Of a DNA stretch of 64,000 bases, positions 7,864 to 17,050 are shown in pieces. Positions within the stretch are counted from its first letter, which is position 1; every line of letters starts with the position of its first letter. The notes beneath the pieces are model-generated. The model was not told where the DNA came from, ran no database searches, and saw nothing but the letters and a program-made list of their open reading frames with translations. The position numbers and the translations under genes were made by a program. This DNA is from JAXMCI01 sp046349435 (GTDB lineage: Bacteria; Pseudomonadota; Alphaproteobacteria; Dongiales; Dongiaceae): the NCBI GenBank assembly GCA_046349435.1, contig JAXMCI010000044.1, positions 1 to 64,000 of the forward strand. Reading direction: 5' to 3'.

Positions 7864-9369
7864 CTACTTGCCCTCGTAGACCTCGGCGACCAGCCGGTCG
7901 AGCAGCCGCAGGCCGAAGGCGGTGGCGCCCTTCGGGCAGGTCGGCCGGTCCTTGTCGGCCCAGGCCGTTCCGGCGATGTCGAGATGCGCCCAGGGCGTAT
8001 CCTTGACGAAGCGCTGGATGAACTGCGCGGCGGTGATGCTGCCGCCCCAGCGGTCGCCGCCGATATTCTTCACGTCGGCGGCGTCGGAATCGATCTGCCT
8101 GTCGTAGGCCTCGGCCAGCGGCATGCGCCAGAGCAGCTCCCCCGTCGACTTGCCGGCGGCGAGCAGCCGGTCGGCAAGCTCGTCGTCGTTGGAGAACAGG
8201 CCGGCGTGGATCTTGCCGAGCGCGACCATGATGGCGCCGGTCAGGGTCGCCAGGTCGACCATGATCTTCGGCTTGAAGCGGTCGCGCGTGTACCAGAGCG
8301 CGTCGGCCAGCACCAGCCGGCCCTCGGCGTCGGTGTTCAGCACCTCGATGGTCTGGCCGGACATCGACTTGACGATGTCGCCGGGCCGCTGCGCGCTGCC
8401 CGACGGCATGTTCTCGACCAGCCCGACCACGCCGACGGCGTTGACCTTGGCCTTGCGGGCGGCGAGCGCGCGGAGCAGGCCGATCACCACGCCGGCGCCG
8501 GCCATGTCCCACTTCATCTCCTCCATGCCCTGCGCCGGCTTGATCGAGATGCCGCCGGTGTCGAAGGTGACGCCCTTGCCGATGAAGGCCACCGGCGACT
8601 GGTCCTTGGCGCCGGGCGCGCCGTTCCACTGCATCACCACCAGGGCCGAATCGTGGGCGCTGCCCTGGCCGACGCCGAGCAGCGCGTTCATGCCGAGCTT
8701 GCGCATCTGCTTGACGCCCAGCACCTCGACGTCGACGCCGAGCGCGGACAGGCTGCGCGCCTGCTCGGCCAGGGTCTCGGGGTAGAGCACGTTGGCCGGC
8801 TCGGAGACCAGGTCGCGGGTGAAGGCGACCGACTCGGCGACCCGCTCCAGCGGCTCGTAGAGCCGCCTGGCGGCGCCGGCGTCGGCGACCATCACGGTCA
8901 GCCGCTTCAGGGTCGGCTTCTTCTCCGCCTTCTCGGTGGTGCGGTACTTGTCGAAGCGGTAGGCGCGCAGCCTGGCGCCATAGGCGATGTTGGCCGCCAG
9001 CTCGGCGGTGCCGAGCTTGCCGCCGGCCAGCTCGTCGACGGCCACCGCGGCATGGGCCTCGCCGGCCTCGTTGAGGGCGGCGACGATCCGGCCGCCGAGC
9101 GCCTGGGCGGCCAGGGCGTCGCAGGCCTCCGGCTTGCCGAGCCCGGCGAGCAGCAGCCGCGACACCCCCACGCCGGAGGGCGCCAGCACGGTCAGCAGGT
9201 CCTCGCCCCGCCCCTTGAAGCGGCTGGAGGCGGCGAGCGCCCGGCCGACCGCCCCTTCCGTGTCGCGGTCGAGCGCCGCGGCGGTGCTGGTCAGCCGGCG
9301 CTCGTCGAGCACGCCGACCACGAGCGCGCCGGCATTGGGCAGTTCCGGCTTGGCGAACGAGATCTTCAT
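7864..9369 (-). CDS. pepA: Leucyl aminopeptidase (cytosol aminopeptidase, M17)
   Basis: Di-metal aminopeptidase that removes N-terminal residues from peptides in the cytosol; PepA relatives also bind DNA in site-specific recombination. The 501-aa protein carries the family signature NTDAEGRL at residues 345-352 and the metal-binding GKGVTFDTGGISIKP motif upstream of it. The start at 9369 (MKISF) is preferred over the longer frame because GAGG lies at normal distance and the N-terminus fits the family. It is the first gene before holC. It is divergent from lptF, sharing a 169-nt promoter region. Confidence 0.95.
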   Translation of the reverse strand: MKISFAKPELPNAGALVVGVLDERRLTSTAAALDRDTEGAVGRALAASSRFKGRGEDLLTVLAPSGVGVSRLLLAGLGKPEACDALAAQALGGRIVAALNEAGEAHAAVAVDELAGGKLGTAELAANIAYGARLRAYRFDKYRTTEKAEKKPTLKRLTVMVADAGAARRLYEPLERVAESVAFTRDLVSEPANVLYPETLAEQARSLSALGVDVEVLGVKQMRKLGMNALLGVGQGSAHDSALVVMQWNGAPGAKDQSPVAFIGKGVTFDTGGISIKPAQGMEEMKWDMAGAGVVIGLLRALAARKAKVNAVGVVGLVENMPSGSAQRPGDIVKSMSGQTIEVLNTDAEGRLVLADALWYTRDRFKPKIMVDLATLTGAIMVALGKIHAGLFSNDDELADRLLAAGKSTGELLWRMPLAEAYDRQIDSDAADVKNIGGDRWGGSITAAQFIQRFVKDTPWAHLDIAGTAWADKDRPTCPKGATAFGLRLLDRLVAEVYEGK

Positions 9370-9503
9370 CCCTGGCGATCCTCGGGCGGTGGAAGGGCGG
9401 GCCGGCAAACGCATCAGGCCGGCCAACGTATCGGGCCGGCGACCTCTAGCACAGCCGACCCGGGCGATAAAGAGAGCGCGGCCGGCGCGCGGCGAGGTTG
9501 CGC

Positions 9504-9532
9504 TTTGCAGCCGCCGCCGCCCCGCCTATCAT
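9504..9532 (+). promoter_or_regulatory. Predicted housekeeping promoter of lptF, leaderless spacing
   Basis: TTTGCA (9504-9509), a 17-nt spacer and TATCAT (9527-9532) match the housekeeping promoter layout. The lptF ATG begins only 6 nt after the -10 box, so transcription would begin at or near the start codon. No ribosome site precedes the ATG, which agrees with a leaderless message. Confidence 0.5.
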
Positions 9533-9538
9533 GCCGGG

Positions 9539-10672
9539 ATGAGGGGGATAACCCGCTATATCGGCAAGCAAATCGCCCTTGCGATCGTGTTCATCACGGT
9601 CGCCCTGACGCTGGCGGTGTGGCTGAGCCAGACGATGCGGTTCATCGACACCATCGTGAACAGCGGCCTGCCCCTGCTCCTCACCCTGAAGTTCCTCGCC
9701 CTGCTGCTGCCGAGCCTGGTCACCATCATCCTGCCGACCAGCGTCTTCGTCGCCGTGGTCTTCGTCTACTGGAAGATGACGAACGACCGCGAGCTGGTGG
9801 CGCTGCAGACCGCCGGGGTCAGCCCGCTGCGGATCGCCCGGCCGGCGCTGATCGTGTCCATCGCCGCCACCGCGCTCGGCTACGCGCTGACCCTCTACAT
9901 GCTGCCCGCCTCCTACCGCGCCTTCTCCAGCTTCGAGGAACGCATTCACAACGACTTCGGCGAGATCCTGCTGCCCGAGGGCGTGTTCAGCAACGTCACC
10001 GACGACATGACGATCTACGCGCGCAAGCGCGAGGGCGACGGGGTGCTGCTCGGGCTGATGGTCTATGACGGCCGCGACCCCGCCCACGTGGTGACCTACA
10101 CCGCCAAGCGCGGCGTCGTCAGCAGCGGCCCGAACGGCCCGAGCCTGACCATGGAGGAGGGCAGCTACCAGGAGACCGACCAGCAGACCCGCCGCACCTC
10201 GATCCTCTACTTCGACCGGGTCGCCATCGCCATGGCCCGGGACAGCGGCCGCTCCGGCGCGCGCCAGCTCAGCTCCTTCGAGCGCTACCTGCCCGAGCTC
10301 CTGAACCCGGTCGACCTGCCGCCCGACTCGCCCGACCGGGGGATGTTCCGGGTCGAGGCGCACCAACGGCTGCTCTACCCGCTCTACATCCCGGCGCTGG
10401 CGGTGCTGGGGCTGGCGCTGCTGATGACCGCGGCACCCGACCGCAGCCAGCAACGCACCGCGCTGACGCTCGCCTGGATCGGCATGGCCGCCCTGCAGTT
10501 CGCCAACCTGGCGCTGCGCAACGCAGCCTTCGGACGGCCGATGCTGGTGCCGCTGATGTATCTCGGGCCGCTGCTGCCGCTGGTCCTGGGCGGGCTCCTC
10601 CTGGTGCGGCCGTGGCGTGGCCGGCGGCCGCGGCCCGCGATGCACCCGCTGCCCGTGCCGGTGCGCACATGA
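9539..10672 (+). CDS. lptF: LPS export ABC transporter permease LptF
   Basis: One of the paired inner-membrane permeases of the LptB2FG transporter, which extracts lipopolysaccharide and hands it to LptC. The 377-aa protein has the YjgP/YjgQ layout: an N-terminal membrane pair (residues about 8-110), a large periplasmic beta-jellyroll region (about 130-280) and three C-terminal membrane helices. The start at 9539 (MRGITRYIGKQ) fits the family. The much longer upstream frame overlaps pepA antisense and is not credible. Its TGA overlaps the ATG of lptG by 4 nt, so the two subunits are translationally coupled. Confidence 0.95.
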   Translation: MRGITRYIGKQIALAIVFITVALTLAVWLSQTMRFIDTIVNSGLPLLLTLKFLALLLPSLVTIILPTSVFVAVVFVYWKMTNDRELVALQTAGVSPLRIARPALIVSIAATALGYALTLYMLPASYRAFSSFEERIHNDFGEILLPEGVFSNVTDDMTIYARKREGDGVLLGLMVYDGRDPAHVVTYTAKRGVVSSGPNGPSLTMEEGSYQETDQQTRRTSILYFDRVAIAMARDSGRSGARQLSSFERYLPELLNPVDLPPDSPDRGMFRVEAHQRLLYPLYIPALAVLGLALLMTAAPDRSQQRTALTLAWIGMAALQFANLALRNAAFGRPMLVPLMYLGPLLPLVLGGLLLVRPWRGRRPRPAMHPLPVPVRT

Positions 10673-11775
10673 GAAGCGGCGGGCGCCGCCTGTCCGCGAC
10701 GCTCTGCCTCTATCTCGGGCGGCGCTTCCTGATGTGGTTCGCCCTGGTGCTGGCCTGCGTCAGCGGCATCGTCGTCCTCGCCGAATCGATCGAGCTGCTG
10801 CGCCGCGGCGCCGAGAGAGGCCTCGGGCTCGGCCGCCTGTTCGGCATGGCGCTGCTCAAGACGCCGGGCACCGTCCAGGAGGTCATGCCCTTCACCCTGC
10901 TCATCGCCGTGATGCTGACCTACTGGCACCTCAACCGCACCAGCGAGCTGATGGTCGCCCGGGCCAGCGGCATCTCGGTCTGGCAATTCCTGCTCCCCGC
11001 CGCCCTGCTGGCCGTGCTCATCGGCGTGCTGCGAATCACCGTGCTCGATCCCTTCACCACCGCGCTCTCCGCCCGCTTCCAGCAGCTCGCGGACCTCTAT
11101 ATCGACGACACCGGCGGCGTCATCACCGCCTCGAGCAACGGCCTCTGGCTGCGCCAGTTCGACCGGAACGGGCAGGCCATCATCCACGCCGCCCGCCTCT
11201 CGCTCGAGGATCAGACCTTCCACAGCGTGTCGATCATGAGCTTCGCGCCCGACGACACCCTGACCCGCCGGGTCGATGCGGCGGCGGCGACGCTGGGCGG
11301 CGGCTACTGGCATCTGCCGCAGGCCTGGGTGGTGGTGCCGAATCGCGGCGCGGCGCTGAACCCCGACTACCGGCTTCCGACGCACCTCTCGCTCGACCAG
11401 GTGGTCGGCAGCCTGGCGCCGCCGACCACGGTCTCCTTCTGGCGGCTGCCGCGCTACATCGAGCTGCTCGATGCGACCGGCTTGTCCTCGGTGTTCCACC
11501 GCCTGCAATGGCAGCGCCTGCTCTCCATGCCGCTGCTGTTTGCGGCGATGATCCTGGTCGGCGCCGCCTTCTCGCTGCGGCCGCAACGGCTCGGCGGCAC
11601 GATGGCCCGTGTCGGCGCTGGCGTGACGACCGGTTTCCTGCTCTATTTCATCTCGGATCTGATCATCCGTTTGGGGCGGAATGACAGCATCCCGCCGGTG
11701 CTTGCCGGATGGACGCCGGCAGGAATGACGGCGTTGGTTGGCATCACCTTCCTGCTGTACCTCGAGGACGGCTGA
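10669..11775 (+). CDS. lptG: LPS export ABC transporter permease LptG
   Basis: Second permease of the LptB2FG lipopolysaccharide exporter. The 368-aa protein has the same fold as LptF: an N-terminal helix starting LYLGRRFL, two further early membrane segments, a periplasmic domain, and three C-terminal helices with a GTMARVGAGVTTGFLLYF segment. The start overlaps the lptF stop (ATGA). lptD follows within about 20 nt, so lptF-lptG-lptD is probably one transcript for lipopolysaccharide transport from inner to outer membrane. Confidence 0.95.
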   Translation: MRSGGRRLSATLCLYLGRRFLMWFALVLACVSGIVVLAESIELLRRGAERGLGLGRLFGMALLKTPGTVQEVMPFTLLIAVMLTYWHLNRTSELMVARASGISVWQFLLPAALLAVLIGVLRITVLDPFTTALSARFQQLADLYIDDTGGVITASSNGLWLRQFDRNGQAIIHAARLSLEDQTFHSVSIMSFAPDDTLTRRVDAAAATLGGGYWHLPQAWVVVPNRGAALNPDYRLPTHLSLDQVVGSLAPPTTVSFWRLPRYIELLDATGLSSVFHRLQWQRLLSMPLLFAAMILVGAAFSLRPQRLGGTMARVGAGVTTGFLLYFISDLIIRLGRNDSIPPVLAGWTPAGMTALVGITFLLYLEDG

Positions 11776-11795
11776 GGGGAGGACGGTTGAGGGGG

Positions 11796-14036
11796 ATGAG
11801 GGGGCGCTGGCTTAGAGGGGCGGTGCTGGCGGCGGCGCTGGCGGCGGCGGCACTCGTGCCGGCGGCAGGCGCCCGGGCGGCGACGCCGGCGCAGCAGCCG
11901 GCCGCGCCGGCGCAGCCCACGGGCGGGCTGCAGCAGCTGCCGGGCAAGCGCGACGCGCCGGTGCTGATCAACGCCGACCAGATCACCTACGACCAGCAGC
12001 TCGGCATCGTCGTCGCCTCGGGCAACGTCGAGGTCGCCCAGGGCGACCAGGTGCTGCACGCCGACAACCTCGGCTACAACCAGAAGACCAAGGTGGTCAC
12101 CGCCTCCGGCCATGTCAGCCTGCTCGACCCCAGCGGCAACGTCGCCTTCGCCGACTACATGGAGCTGACCGACGACCTCAAGGAAGGGGTGATTCGCGAC
12201 ATCAAGGTGCTGCTCTCCGACCGCTCGCGGCTCGCCGCCAACAGCGCCGTGCGGACCAGCGGCAACCACACGGTGTTCACCCGCGGCGTCTTCTCGCCCT
12301 GCGCGCTCTGCGCCACGGACCCGATGCGGCCGCCGCTGTGGCAGATCACCGCCCGCAAGGCGATTCGCGACGAGGAGGCGCAGCGCATCAGCTACGAGGA
12401 TGCCTGGCTCGAGATCTACGGCGTGCCGATCGCCTACCTGCCGGTGTTCTCGCATCCCGACGTCGGCGCCAAGCGCCAGAGCGGCTTCCTGCCGGCCAGC
12501 TTCGGCCGCTCCACCCAGCTCGGCTTCGTCGTCCAGCCGGTCTATTACTGGGCCACCAGCGACAGCTCGGACATCACGCTGAGCCCGATCATCACCACCA
12601 AGAAGGGCGCGGTGTTCGACGGCCAGTACCGGCAGCGATTCGTCGACGGCTATTTCCAGGCCGACGGCAGCGCCACCTACACCAGCCGCAACGACGACGC
12701 CAGCGGCGGCGAGAAGGTGATGCGCGGCCACCTCTTCGCCGCCGGCCGCTACGACATCGACGAGAACTGGCGCTCCGGGCTCGACGTCAACTTCGCCAGC
12801 GACAAGGACTATCTGCGGCTCTACAACTTCACCTCGGCCCGGACGCTGACCACACGGGCGTTCGCCGAAGGCTTCTACGGCCGCAGCTACGCGCTGGCCG
12901 AGAGCATGTGGTTCCAGGGCACGCGGGACCAGGACAACAACAAGCAGAGCCCGATCGTCGCGCCGGCGCTCAGCTACTCCTATGTCGGCGAGCCGGGGCG
13001 CTACGGCAGCTATCTCACCTTCGACGCGAGCACCGCGGTGCTGACCCGGATCTCCGGCCGGGACGACCGCCGGATCAGCCTGCAGGGCGGCTGGACGCTG
13101 CCCTACACCTCGCCCGCCGGCGACGTCTACACCCTCACCGCCTCGCTGCGCGGCGACCTCTACTCGATCAACGGGCAGGATCCCAACCATCCGAACACGG
13201 TCAATCCCTCCGACCCGAGCTTCGACGGCTGGAAGGCGCGCATCTTCCCGCAGCTGACCGGCGAATGGCGCTACCCCTTCGCCCGCCACCACGAGACCTG
13301 GGACGAGGTGCTGCAGCCGGTCGTCGGCTTCGCGGTCGGCACCGGCGGCATGAACTCGAAGAAGATCCCCAACGAGGACAGCCTCGACATCGAGTTCGAC
13401 GAGACCAACCTGTTCAACGCCAACCGCTTCGCCGGCTACGACGTGATCGACGGCGGCCAGCGGGTCAACTACGGGCTGGAATACAGCGTCTTCACCAAGA
13501 GCGGCGGCTTCGGCAGCATCTTCGTCGGGCAGACCTACCAGCACGGCGCCTCCGACGTGTTCCGCAACGGCAGCGGCCTCAGCAACAACCTCACCGACAT
13601 CGTCGGCAAGGTCGAGATCTCGCCGAACCAGTATCTCGACCTGCTCTGGCGCTGGCGCGTCGACCCGTTCGCCGGCAAGCTCGACCGCAACGAGGCCACG
13701 CTCACCGCCGGGCCCCGCCTGTTCAACGTCTCGCTGACCTACGCCTATCTGCGGGGCGGCGCCACCGGCGAGGAGTTCGGCAATCGCGAGGAGGTCGCCG
13801 GCACCGTCCGCTCGCAGATCACCGACTACTGGGCCGTGCTCGCCTCGGGCCGCCGCGACCTGTCCAAGGGCAACTGGCTCTCCTATGGCGGCGGGATCGT
13901 CTATTCCGACGAGTGCTTCGACTTCGCCGCCACGGCGGAGCGCTCCAACTTCAAGGACAACGAGAACAAGCCCGGAACCAGCTTCCTGATCCGCTTCGGC
14001 TTCAAGTATCTCGGCGCCTTCGGGACTTCATTCTAG
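11796..14036 (+). CDS. lptD: LPS-assembly protein LptD
   Basis: Outer-membrane beta-barrel that inserts lipopolysaccharide into the outer leaflet together with LptE. The 746-aa protein has a signal peptide (hydrophobic residues about 8-30, cleaved after ARA), an OstA/LptA-like N-terminal jellyroll (QITYDQQLGIVVASGNVEV region) and a long beta-barrel rich in aromatic and polar alternation, ending in an aromatic residue (GTSF). The first true start could also be TTG 11787, which sits at better distance from AGGGGAGGA; the ATG at 11796 is kept as the simplest choice. It is downstream of lptG and upstream of surA, whose product chaperones LptD. Confidence 0.93.
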   Translation: MRGRWLRGAVLAAALAAAALVPAAGARAATPAQQPAAPAQPTGGLQQLPGKRDAPVLINADQITYDQQLGIVVASGNVEVAQGDQVLHADNLGYNQKTKVVTASGHVSLLDPSGNVAFADYMELTDDLKEGVIRDIKVLLSDRSRLAANSAVRTSGNHTVFTRGVFSPCALCATDPMRPPLWQITARKAIRDEEAQRISYEDAWLEIYGVPIAYLPVFSHPDVGAKRQSGFLPASFGRSTQLGFVVQPVYYWATSDSSDITLSPIITTKKGAVFDGQYRQRFVDGYFQADGSATYTSRNDDASGGEKVMRGHLFAAGRYDIDENWRSGLDVNFASDKDYLRLYNFTSARTLTTRAFAEGFYGRSYALAESMWFQGTRDQDNNKQSPIVAPALSYSYVGEPGRYGSYLTFDASTAVLTRISGRDDRRISLQGGWTLPYTSPAGDVYTLTASLRGDLYSINGQDPNHPNTVNPSDPSFDGWKARIFPQLTGEWRYPFARHHETWDEVLQPVVGFAVGTGGMNSKKIPNEDSLDIEFDETNLFNANRFAGYDVIDGGQRVNYGLEYSVFTKSGGFGSIFVGQTYQHGASDVFRNGSGLSNNLTDIVGKVEISPNQYLDLLWRWRVDPFAGKLDRNEATLTAGPRLFNVSLTYAYLRGGATGEEFGNREEVAGTVRSQITDYWAVLASGRRDLSKGNWLSYGGGIVYSDECFDFAATAERSNFKDNENKPGTSFLIRFGFKYLGAFGTSF

Positions 14037-14121
14037 CCGGCAGGTCGTTGCTGCCCAATGATTTAGCCGAACCGGCTCGCGGGTGGCGACAGCCGGCGGC
14101 GGGGTGCCGCAGAGGGCGCCA

Positions 14122-14150
14122 TTGTCCGGCTCGCCGCGGTTCGCTATAAC
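14122..14150 (+). promoter_or_regulatory. Predicted promoter of surA-rsmA
   Basis: TTGTCC (14122-14127), a 17-nt spacer and TATAAC (14145-14150) lie in the 186-nt gap between lptD and surA. This would give a leader of about 65 nt before the GTG start. It suggests surA can be expressed separately from the lpt genes. Confidence 0.45.
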
Positions 14151-14222
14151 CCCGTCATTTCGCTGAGCGGCCAATGGGTTGGCCGGCTGCGGGCGGCCGA
14201 GACTGTCGAGAGGAAAGAACCG

Positions 14223-15482
14223 GTGAGGAAGATCCTGGCGCTCGCGCTTCTGGGGCTGCTGGCGACGCTGCGGCCGGCGGCGGCGCAGGACAGCCTGACC
14301 ATCGTCGCGGTCGTCAACGAGGACGTCATCTCGGCGCTCGATCTCGCGATGCGCGAGCGGATGGCGATCCTCGGCTCGCATCTGCAGGATTCGCCGGAGA
14401 TCCGCGCCAAGCTCGCCCGCCAGGTGCTGCGCGGCCTGATCGACGAGCGGCTGAAGCTGCAGGAGGCCAAGCGCGTCGGGGTCAAGGTGAGCGACGAGGA
14501 CGTCAACCAGCAGCTCGGCCAGATCGCCAGCGACAACAAGATGTCCCTCGACCAGTTCGCCGCGGCGCTGCGGCAGAGCGGCGTGATGATCGATTCGCTG
14601 CGCGACCAGGTGCGGGCCGAGATCGGCTGGATCAAGACGGTGCAGCGCCGGCTGCGCAGCAACGTCCAGATCAGCGACGAGCAGATCGACGAAGCGCTCT
14701 CCGAGCTGAGGGACAACGCCAACCAGCCGGAGTTCCTGGTCTCCGAGATCTTCCTCGCGGTCGACCAGCCGGCCCAGGAGGACGAGGTCAGGCAGACCGC
14801 CGAGCGGCTGATCGAGCAGATCCGCGGCGGCGCCGGCTTCGCCGCGATCGCCCGCCAGTTCTCCCAGTCCTCGACCGCCGCCACCGGCGGCGACCTCGGC
14901 TGGGTCCGCATCGGCCAGCTCGACCGCGCCGTCGACACGGCGCTGCCGAACCTGCCCAAGGGGCAGATCAGCGATCCGATCCGCACCAATGGCGGCTTCC
15001 AGATCATCTATCTGCGCGACGAGCGCCGCGGCGGGGTCGGCGCCCCCGAGGGCAAGGTATCGATGAAGCAGGTCTTCATCCCGCTGCCCGCCAAGGCCAC
15101 CCAGGAGCAGCGCCAGAAGGCCGAGCAGCAGGCCCAGGCGGTGATCGACCAGGCCAAGAGCTGCGACGACATGACCCGGATGGCGCACGAGATCGACGCC
15201 AAGGCCAATGTCGACCTCGCCAATGTCGACTACGGCGACCTGCCGGGGCCGCTGAAGCCGATCGCGCTCGAGCAGCCGCTGCAGACCCCGAGCAAGGCGC
15301 TGCCGCTGGCCACCGGGATCGGCGTCTACATGGTCTGCAGCCGCGACATCGCCGAAGGCGGGCTGCCGAGCCGCGAGCAGATCGGCCAGCGCCTGCTGCG
15401 CGAGCGGCTGGAGGTGCTGGCGCGCGGCTATCTGCGCGACCTCCGCCGCTCCGCCTATATCGAGATCAGGACCAACAGCTGA
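14223..15482 (+). CDS. surA: Periplasmic chaperone/peptidyl-prolyl isomerase SurA
   Basis: Periplasmic chaperone that escorts outer-membrane proteins, LptD among them, to the BAM complex. The 419-aa protein has a signal peptide (residues 1-21, ending AAA-QD), an N-terminal SurA chaperone domain (residues about 25-165) and parvulin-type PPIase modules, the first with FLVSEIFLAV and GGDLGWV typical of rotamase domains. The GTG start is supported by GAGAGGAA 7 nt upstream and by the signal peptide immediately after it. rsmA follows 31 nt downstream. In many proteobacteria pdxA sits between surA and rsmA; it is absent here. Confidence 0.92.
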   Translation: MRKILALALLGLLATLRPAAAQDSLTIVAVVNEDVISALDLAMRERMAILGSHLQDSPEIRAKLARQVLRGLIDERLKLQEAKRVGVKVSDEDVNQQLGQIASDNKMSLDQFAAALRQSGVMIDSLRDQVRAEIGWIKTVQRRLRSNVQISDEQIDEALSELRDNANQPEFLVSEIFLAVDQPAQEDEVRQTAERLIEQIRGGAGFAAIARQFSQSSTAATGGDLGWVRIGQLDRAVDTALPNLPKGQISDPIRTNGGFQIIYLRDERRGGVGAPEGKVSMKQVFIPLPAKATQEQRQKAEQQAQAVIDQAKSCDDMTRMAHEIDAKANVDLANVDYGDLPGPLKPIALEQPLQTPSKALPLATGIGVYMVCSRDIAEGGLPSREQIGQRLLRERLEVLARGYLRDLRRSAYIEIRTNS

Positions 15483-15513
15483 CGTCGCCGGGGCAGGCCG
15501 GGGGGCCGGCGGG

Positions 15514-16392
15514 GTGAGCGACCGGCCGGCGGGGCCGCCCGCGGACCCGCTGCCGCCGCTCCGCCAGGTGATCGCACGCCACGGGCTGGGCGCCCGGCGC
15601 GCGCTCGGCCAGCATGTCCTGCTCGACCTCAACCTGACCGGCCGCATCGCGCGGGCCGCCGGCGATCTCTCCCAGGGCACCGTGATCGAGATCGGCCCGG
15701 GTCCCGGCGGGCTCACCCGGGCCCTGCTCGCCGCCGGGGCGCGGCGGGTGATCGCGATCGAGCGCGACCCGCGCTGCGCCGCGGCTCTGGCCGAGATCGC
15801 CGCCGCCTGGCCCGGCCGCCTCGAGGTGGTGATGGGCGACGCGCTGGAGATCGACGCCGCGACGCTGGGCGAGGCGCCCCGCCGCATCGTCGCCAACCTG
15901 CCCTACAACGTCGCCACCCCGCTGCTGATCGGCTGGCTCGGCCGGATCGACGCCTTCGAGCGGCTGGTGCTGATGTTCCAGAAGGAGGTGGCGCTGCGCC
16001 TAGCGGCGGCGCCGCGGAGCGCCGATTACGGCCGGCTCTCGGTGCTGACCCAGTGGCTGGCCCAGCCCCGGCGCCTGTTCGACATCCCGGCCAGCGCCTT
16101 CACCCCGCCGCCCAAGGTGACCTCGAGCGTGGTCGAGCTGAAGCCGCGCCCGGCGCCGCTCCACCCGGCCGACCGGGCCCTGCTCGAGCGGGTCACCGCC
16201 GCCGCCTTCGGGCAGCGCCGCAAGATGCTGCGGCAGAGCCTGCGCGCCGCCACCCCGAACCCCGCCGCATTGCTGGCCGCCGCCGGGCTGCCTGAGACGG
16301 CGCGGGCCGAGGAGCTCACGGTGGAGCAGTTCTGCCGCCTCGCCCGGGCGCTCGCCGGCGGCACGCCGACCGACAGCGGCTGCGAGCGCTGA
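15514..16392 (+). CDS. rsmA: 16S rRNA (adenine1518/1519-N6)-dimethyltransferase
   Basis: Dimethylates two adjacent adenines in the 3'-terminal hairpin of 16S rRNA late in 30S assembly, using S-adenosylmethionine. The 292-aa sequence contains the SAM-binding EIGPGPGGLTRALL motif near residue 60 and the catalytic NLPYNVATPLL motif near residue 128, then FQKEVALRL and TPPPKVTSSVV, all diagnostic for KsgA/RsmA. The GTG start at 15514 gives a normal N-terminus (GLGARRALGQH). It ends 16 nt from the convergent gmk stop codon. Confidence 0.95.
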   Translation: MSDRPAGPPADPLPPLRQVIARHGLGARRALGQHVLLDLNLTGRIARAAGDLSQGTVIEIGPGPGGLTRALLAAGARRVIAIERDPRCAAALAEIAAAWPGRLEVVMGDALEIDAATLGEAPRRIVANLPYNVATPLLIGWLGRIDAFERLVLMFQKEVALRLAAAPRSADYGRLSVLTQWLAQPRRLFDIPASAFTPPPKVTSSVVELKPRPAPLHPADRALLERVTAAAFGQRRKMLRQSLRAATPNPAALLAAAGLPETARAEELTVEQFCRLARALAGGTPTDSGCER

Positions 16393-16408
16393 GCCGGGCG
16401 GGGCCGGC

Positions 16409-17050
16409 TCAGGCGCCGGCGCGCAGCCGGCTGACGAAGTCGTGCAGCCCGACCTGGCGCTCGCGGCGCAACCGCTCGGCGCCGAGGATGGCGGCGACCT
16501 GCGCGACGCTGCCTTCGATCTCGTGGTTGACCACGATGTAGTCGTATTCCGGCCAGTGGCTCATCTCGTCGGCCGCCTTGGCCATGCGCCGCGCCACCTC
16601 CTCGTCGCTGTCCTGGGCGCGGCTGCGCAGCCGGCGCTCCAGCGCCGCGATCGAGGGCGGCAGCACGAAGATGCTGACGAGGTCGGCGCGCGCCGCCTCG
16701 CGCAGCTGCTGGGTGCCCTGCCAGTCGATGTCGAACAGCACGTCGCGCCCGCCGGCCAGCGCCGCCTCCACCGGGGCGCGCGGCGTGCCGTAGAAGTTGC
16801 CGAACACCTCGGCCCACTCCAGCAACTCGCGCCGCTCGACCATGCCATCGAAGGCGGCGGCGTCGATGAAGTGGTAGTCGACGCCGGGCACCTCGCCCGG
16901 CCGCCGCGGCCGGGTGGTCACCGAGACCGACATGGCGAGCGCCGGATCGCGTTCCAGCATGCGCCGCGAGATGGTCGTCTTGCCGGCGCCCGAGGGCGAG
17001 GACAGCACCAGCATCAGGCCGCGGCGGCGGATCGGCTCCGGCGCGCTCAT
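16409..17050 (-). CDS. gmk: Guanylate kinase
   Basis: Phosphorylates GMP to GDP with ATP, feeding GTP and cGMP/ppGpp pools. The 213-aa protein has the P-loop SSPSGAGKTT near residues 17-26, the GMP-binding SVTTRPRRPGEVPGVDYHF motif and DIDWQGTQQL, all standard for Gmk. The start at 17050 overlaps the stop of yicC by 4 nt (ATGA). The yicC-gmk pair is widely conserved. It is the last gene of the fab-mltG-yicC-gmk series on this strand. Confidence 0.95.
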   Translation of the reverse strand: MSAPEPIRRRGLMLVLSSPSGAGKTTISRRMLERDPALAMSVSVTTRPRRPGEVPGVDYHFIDAAAFDGMVERRELLEWAEVFGNFYGTPRAPVEAALAGGRDVLFDIDWQGTQQLREAARADLVSIFVLPPSIAALERRLRSRAQDSDEEVARRMAKAADEMSHWPEYDYIVVNHEIEGSVAQVAAILGAERLRRERQVGLHDFVSRLRAGA

